From an uncultured Ruminiclostridium sp. (GTDB taxonomy: Bacteria > Bacillota > Clostridia > Oscillospirales > Ruminococcaceae), in NCBI GenBank assembly GCA_947630685.1, contig CANRII010000002.1, positions 1 to 53,232 on the forward strand: a DNA stretch of 53,232 nucleotides. Reading direction: 5' to 3'. Numbering within the stretch: position 1 is the stretch's first letter; each line of letters begins with the position of its first letter. The notes beneath the pieces were generated by a model that saw nothing but the letters and a program-made list of their open reading frames with translations, did not search any database and was not told the origin of the DNA. This document shows positions 50,250-53,232 of this stretch, one piece after another. Position numbers and translations under genes: made by a program.

Positions 50250-52706
50250 ATGGTATCAAATATTTGGAATAAGGATATTCCTGTAGAAAAAAGTCCTTAT
50301 TTATGTGATGACGAAATCAAATACTATAATCTTGATAAATTCAAGCATGATGAAAGCAAACTAACTATGATCGATTTATTCTGCGGCGCCGGCGGTTTTG
50401 CTGTTGGATGTTCTTGGGCCGGTTTTGAGTCCGTACTCGGCATAGATCATTTTGAGCCCGCAATGCGTACATGGTCTTATAATCATCCCCACTCCATAGG
50501 CTGTTTAGGTGATATTACAAAAATAGACCCTAAAAAAATCAAGGAGTTACTCCAAAACAAAGGAATTTATAAAATAAATCTAATCACCGGCGGCGTGCCC
50601 TGCCAAGGGTTCTCTATCGCAAACAGGAAACACAATGATAATGATGAACGCAATTTTTTGTTTTTAGAATATATGAAATTTGTCAAAGAATTTGATCCTG
50701 ATTATATAATTCTTGAAAATGTATCCGGCATGAGAAGTACCGCCGGAGGACAGTTTGAAAAAGATATAAAAAATTATATGGAATCGCTTGGATATATTCC
50801 TAATGTAGACTTGTTAAATGCTGCTGATTTTGGTGTGCCCCAGGTTCGCCAAAGACTGTTTTTTGTCGGTATTAAGCAAAACAGAGGTCTTGCTTCCAAA
50901 TATGTTTTTCCTGTCGGTAAATTCAAAAACAAGTACCGTACTGTTCATGAAGCAATTTCAGATCTTCCGGAGCTTGGAAACAACGAAGAGAGTTGTACCT
51001 ATACTAAACCCGCAAGAAGTGAATATCAAAAACTTATGAAGGGTAAAGGTGAAATTGAAAATATATCTTCACCCAAAAAGTTAAGTAATCATGTTTCGCC
51101 AAATCATCCACAAGAAACCATTGATAGGATCGCCTCGACCAAGCAAGGCAAACCTATGTATCCCAAATTCAAGCAAAGGATCCGTTTGCGTGAAAACGCG
51201 CCAAGCCCAACTCAACTTGCCGGCGGCATTCGTCCACAATTTCAATTTGGACATCCTACTCAGCCGAGAGGCCTTACAATAAGAGAACGCGCTAGAATTC
51301 AAAGCTTCCCTGACAGTTATGTTTTTCTCGGTGGGATCGTTCAGGAACGTGTGCAAACAGGAAACGCTGTACCTCCACTTCTAGTTTATAATATAGCGCT
51401 TCCCATCGCAAAGGATATTATAGAAGAAAGGGAAAAGAAAATGTATAGGGTTTGGTATAGTACAGAAAGCTTTGCCGACTACATTATTGACCACACACTT
51501 TTAAGCGGCAAACCTATTATTAAAAATAAAATGTATGAGAGCGATGCTAATAATCCTACGCACTTTCACACAATGCCGGATCACATTAGAAAAATTCTAT
51601 ATCTTGATGCTCCAGATTTGATCGTTGAAAAGGATAACGAACCGGTATTTTCTATTGAAATAACAACGGAAGCCGGAACAGGGCATAATGCTTTTCAAAG
51701 GTTTGCAAGAATTGCAGCGGCTGTAGAAAACAGCGTGCCTGCCTTTTACATTTATCCTGAAGGGAAACTAATTTCAAGAACAAATCGCAGAACAGGTAAT
51801 ATTATCACAAAGTGGGACGAAATAAATCCTCTTATATTCCGAGCTTTAGAGGGCGTTATGAGCGTGTATAACATTCCTGCTCTTCTGTACTATTTCCCTT
51901 CTGACGATATAAACACATATCGCAACGATCCTGCCGCAGCTCCTCATTTTGCAGATAAAGGATTGTGTTTCGACTCGGATATTATCAGGTATTCCGGTTG
52001 CCCGGATTCAACTTCCGGTAATATGTTAGACATGTTTGCCGCAATCAACGAAATCATTAGTGCGACAGAAACGCTTGGAGTTATCCCTGCGCGTGCTCGA
52101 TTGCTAGGTAATGTTATAATAAGGAATAAGCGCAACGATATGCAGACTCAGTTTGTTACTAAATCCGGTAGCAAATTGGCCGAACAAATGTCGCCTCTTT
52201 CAGCCGCCCAAATGATTCCTACTAAATATCTCATTAATTATCTTTCCAGATATGAAAAGGATGGATATGCATTAGGTGAACTTCTGAAATCAAGAGAGAT
52301 TACTGTATTATATCAAGTAAACGCTGCTTTCAGGGGAGATCCATACCCCGGTTGTTTGGCGGCCATTGATTATTTATCCTGTCGTCAGGGATCAACATTT
52401 GAAGATAGACGAAACAATCTTGTAATGGTGTGGGGTCGAATAGAAGTCGATGAGAACAACCAAACGATCATTATTCATAATGATAATGGCTCTACTATTG
52501 AAGATTTCTTTAAGGATGTAAAAAGCTGTTCTCGTAATAATCTTTTGGTAAAAGATTATGATGATCTTGATAATAAAGAGATCCCCAGATATTTTATGCA
52601 GGTAAGGTATGGTTCTACATACTCAAAAGTGAAACATATTCGAGTATATTCGTATTTTGCAGATGCAATTTTGTTTCCTGACGGTTCACTCTGGAGGGAT
52701 GCATAA
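50250..52706 (+). CDS. DNA (cytosine-5) methyltransferase fused to a putative restriction-nuclease domain
   Basis: 818 residues. Residues ~38-390 are a full C5 methyltransferase: motif I DLFCGAGGFAVG, motif IV GGVPCQGFS with the catalytic Cys, motif VI ENV, motif VIII QVRQRLFF, a ~100-residue target-recognition region, motif IX RERARIQSFPD and motif X GNAVPP. From ~397 a second ~420-residue part follows (MYRVWYSTESFADYIIDHTLL...). It contains a PD-(D/E)XK-like pattern: P455-D456, 13 residues, E470-I-T472 (the Lys position is Thr), then GTGHNAFQRFARIAAAVEN. I read it as a nuclease or nuclease-partner domain; this is inference. AAGGAG precedes the ATG. AT-rich, unlike the core genes. Confidence 0.85.
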   Translation: MVSNIWNKDIPVEKSPYLCDDEIKYYNLDKFKHDESKLTMIDLFCGAGGFAVGCSWAGFESVLGIDHFEPAMRTWSYNHPHSIGCLGDITKIDPKKIKELLQNKGIYKINLITGGVPCQGFSIANRKHNDNDERNFLFLEYMKFVKEFDPDYIILENVSGMRSTAGGQFEKDIKNYMESLGYIPNVDLLNAADFGVPQVRQRLFFVGIKQNRGLASKYVFPVGKFKNKYRTVHEAISDLPELGNNEESCTYTKPARSEYQKLMKGKGEIENISSPKKLSNHVSPNHPQETIDRIASTKQGKPMYPKFKQRIRLRENAPSPTQLAGGIRPQFQFGHPTQPRGLTIRERARIQSFPDSYVFLGGIVQERVQTGNAVPPLLVYNIALPIAKDIIEEREKKMYRVWYSTESFADYIIDHTLLSGKPIIKNKMYESDANNPTHFHTMPDHIRKILYLDAPDLIVEKDNEPVFSIEITTEAGTGHNAFQRFARIAAAVENSVPAFYIYPEGKLISRTNRRTGNIITKWDEINPLIFRALEGVMSVYNIPALLYYFPSDDINTYRNDPAAAPHFADKGLCFDSDIIRYSGCPDSTSGNMLDMFAAINEIISATETLGVIPARARLLGNVIIRNKRNDMQTQFVTKSGSKLAEQMSPLSAAQMIPTKYLINYLSRYEKDGYALGELLKSREITVLYQVNAAFRGDPYPGCLAAIDYLSCRQGSTFEDRRNNLVMVWGRIEVDENNQTIIIHNDNGSTIEDFFKDVKSCSRNNLLVKDYDDLDNKEIPRYFMQVRYGSTYSKVKHIRVYSYFADAILFPDGSLWRDA

Positions 52707-53232
52707 TGACCGAAGAACAAGTAACCAAAGCATTGTTGCAGTATTTATCTGATAACGGATGGCAAATTGTTTGTTTCGATTTTCCTCAAAGTGGTACAGG
52801 CAAAGCTTTGCATCCTAATAATACCAACGGAGAAAAGAATAAATACTCCATAATTCCTGATATAATCGCAGTAAAAAACAATATTTCCTTGTTTTTTGAA
52901 AATAAAGATAAGTTTTATTTCCCAGACTATAAAAAAATTAATGAATTGATCGTGGATAACCAGTACACCAATGCCATAAATAATCTGCTTTCTGATCATA
53001 AAATAAAAAATATATTTTACGGTATCGGTTTGCCAACTGAAAAACACAAAGAAAAATCTAAAAAATCCGCCAATTTAGTAAACTTTATATTAGGCGTAAA
53101 TGCTGATAAGTCTATTGAAATTTTATATAACCCAGAAAGGATAGGCATGCGGGAATCGAACCCAAGTCGGTTTTTACGGGCATCTTTCCGCCAATACTGC
53201 GTCAACCTCGCTCGACATACGCAAGTATGCCT
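52706..53232 (+). CDS. PD-(D/E)XK restriction endonuclease, 3' part replaced by the repeat element (runs off window)
   Basis: ATG at 52706 overlaps the methyltransferase stop (TAATG) with GGAGG ~8 nt upstream. The frame stays open to the window end, which is why the track lacks it. Residues 51-67 read PDIIAVKNNISLFFENK: D52, E65 and K67 fit PD-(D/E)XK. After ~145 native residues (ILYNPER) the frame enters the repeat element at 53142 and reads IGMRESNPSRFLRASF. If the rest of the element matches the 42481-42758 copy, a stop comes 11 codons beyond the window edge, giving a ~185-residue hybrid. The native C-terminus is thus probably lost, and activity is doubtful. Confidence 0.75.
   Translation, partial: MTEEQVTKALLQYLSDNGWQIVCFDFPQSGTGKALHPNNTNGEKNKYSIIPDIIAVKNNISLFFENKDKFYFPDYKKINELIVDNQYTNAINNLLSDHKIKNIFYGIGLPTEKHKEKSKKSANLVNFILGVNADKSIEILYNPERIGMRESNPSRFLRASFRQYCVNLARHTQVC
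53142..53232. mobile_element. Second copy of the MITE-like element, truncated by the window edge
   Basis: Starts TAGGCATGCGGGAATCGAAC after an A-T flank. It equals the reverse complement of 42668-42758 with 2 differences in 91 bp. It lies inside the reading frame of the restriction endonuclease gene. Confidence 0.85.

Overview
The window looks like chromosome of a Gram-positive, spore-forming Clostridia bacterium, most likely a gut Oscillospiraceae/Ruminococcaceae relative. This is inference from gene content, not a database match. The support is strong AGGAGG-type ribosome binding sites almost everywhere, TTGACA/TATAAT promoters with 16-17 bp spacing, a SpoIIQ-like M23 protein, CheV, an ylxM-ffh pair, a CIRCE-type operator and an NPTTG wall-sorting protein. 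Most of the window is roughly half GC. The last 4 kb (about 49.2-53.1 kb) are clearly more AT-rich.

Layout. 1-7.0 kb (minus): a carbohydrate ABC uptake locus (partial exported protein, two permeases, a very large solute-binding protein) preceded by two LolD/MacB-type ATPases, one with a fused AbrB-like domain. 7.5-18.7 kb (mostly minus): housekeeping genes: ABC-F ATPase, PrsA/SurA-like lipoprotein, pheST behind an unusual leader, a plus-strand MIF/tautomerase homologue, an NPTTG mini-protein, the SRP operon (ylxM-ffh-rpsP-khpA) and shikimate kinase. 18.7-29.1 kb (minus): mfd, pth, malQ, a SASA-type esterase, a DEDD exonuclease, thymidylate synthase and aspartokinase.

29.1-42.4 kb: an MFS exporter with a leader-peptide attenuator, a small conserved protein, a nucleoside kinase-like protein, cheV, degV, trmL, a transglutaminase-like secreted protein, a solitary pseudopilin, a bPH2 membrane protein, an L-fucose isomerase-family enzyme, a 770 bp field of palindromes, an AraC regulator with an (alpha/alpha)-barrel-like protein, and yajC. 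42.5-47.3 kb: a small inverted-repeat element, then a minus-strand operon rpe-rnfD-rnfE-rnfA-TIM-barrel-like protein. 47.5-49.1 kb (plus): spoIIQ-like gene, CIRCE-controlled hsp20, tRNA-Ser(CGA).

49.3-53.2 kb (plus): an AT-rich defence island with a broken HTH gene, a Fic protein, a C5 DNA methyltransferase fused to a putative nuclease half, and a PD-(D/E)XK endonuclease gene that runs into a second copy of the inverted-repeat element.

Most unusual points: (1) the RnfD/E/A proteins lack, by motif reading, the flavinylated Thr of RnfD and all four Fe-binding Cys of RnfA/RnfE, and no rnfB/C/G is present, so this looks like a redox-centre-free Rnf derivative; (2) the fused methyltransferase-nuclease with Fic and a second nuclease; (3) a MITE-like repeat whose ends resemble a tRNA T-arm, one copy of which cuts the endonuclease gene; (4) a drug-efflux gene with a 12-residue leader peptide and mutually exclusive RNA helices reaching its ribosome binding site; (5) a structured pheS leader readable as a 42-codon ORF.
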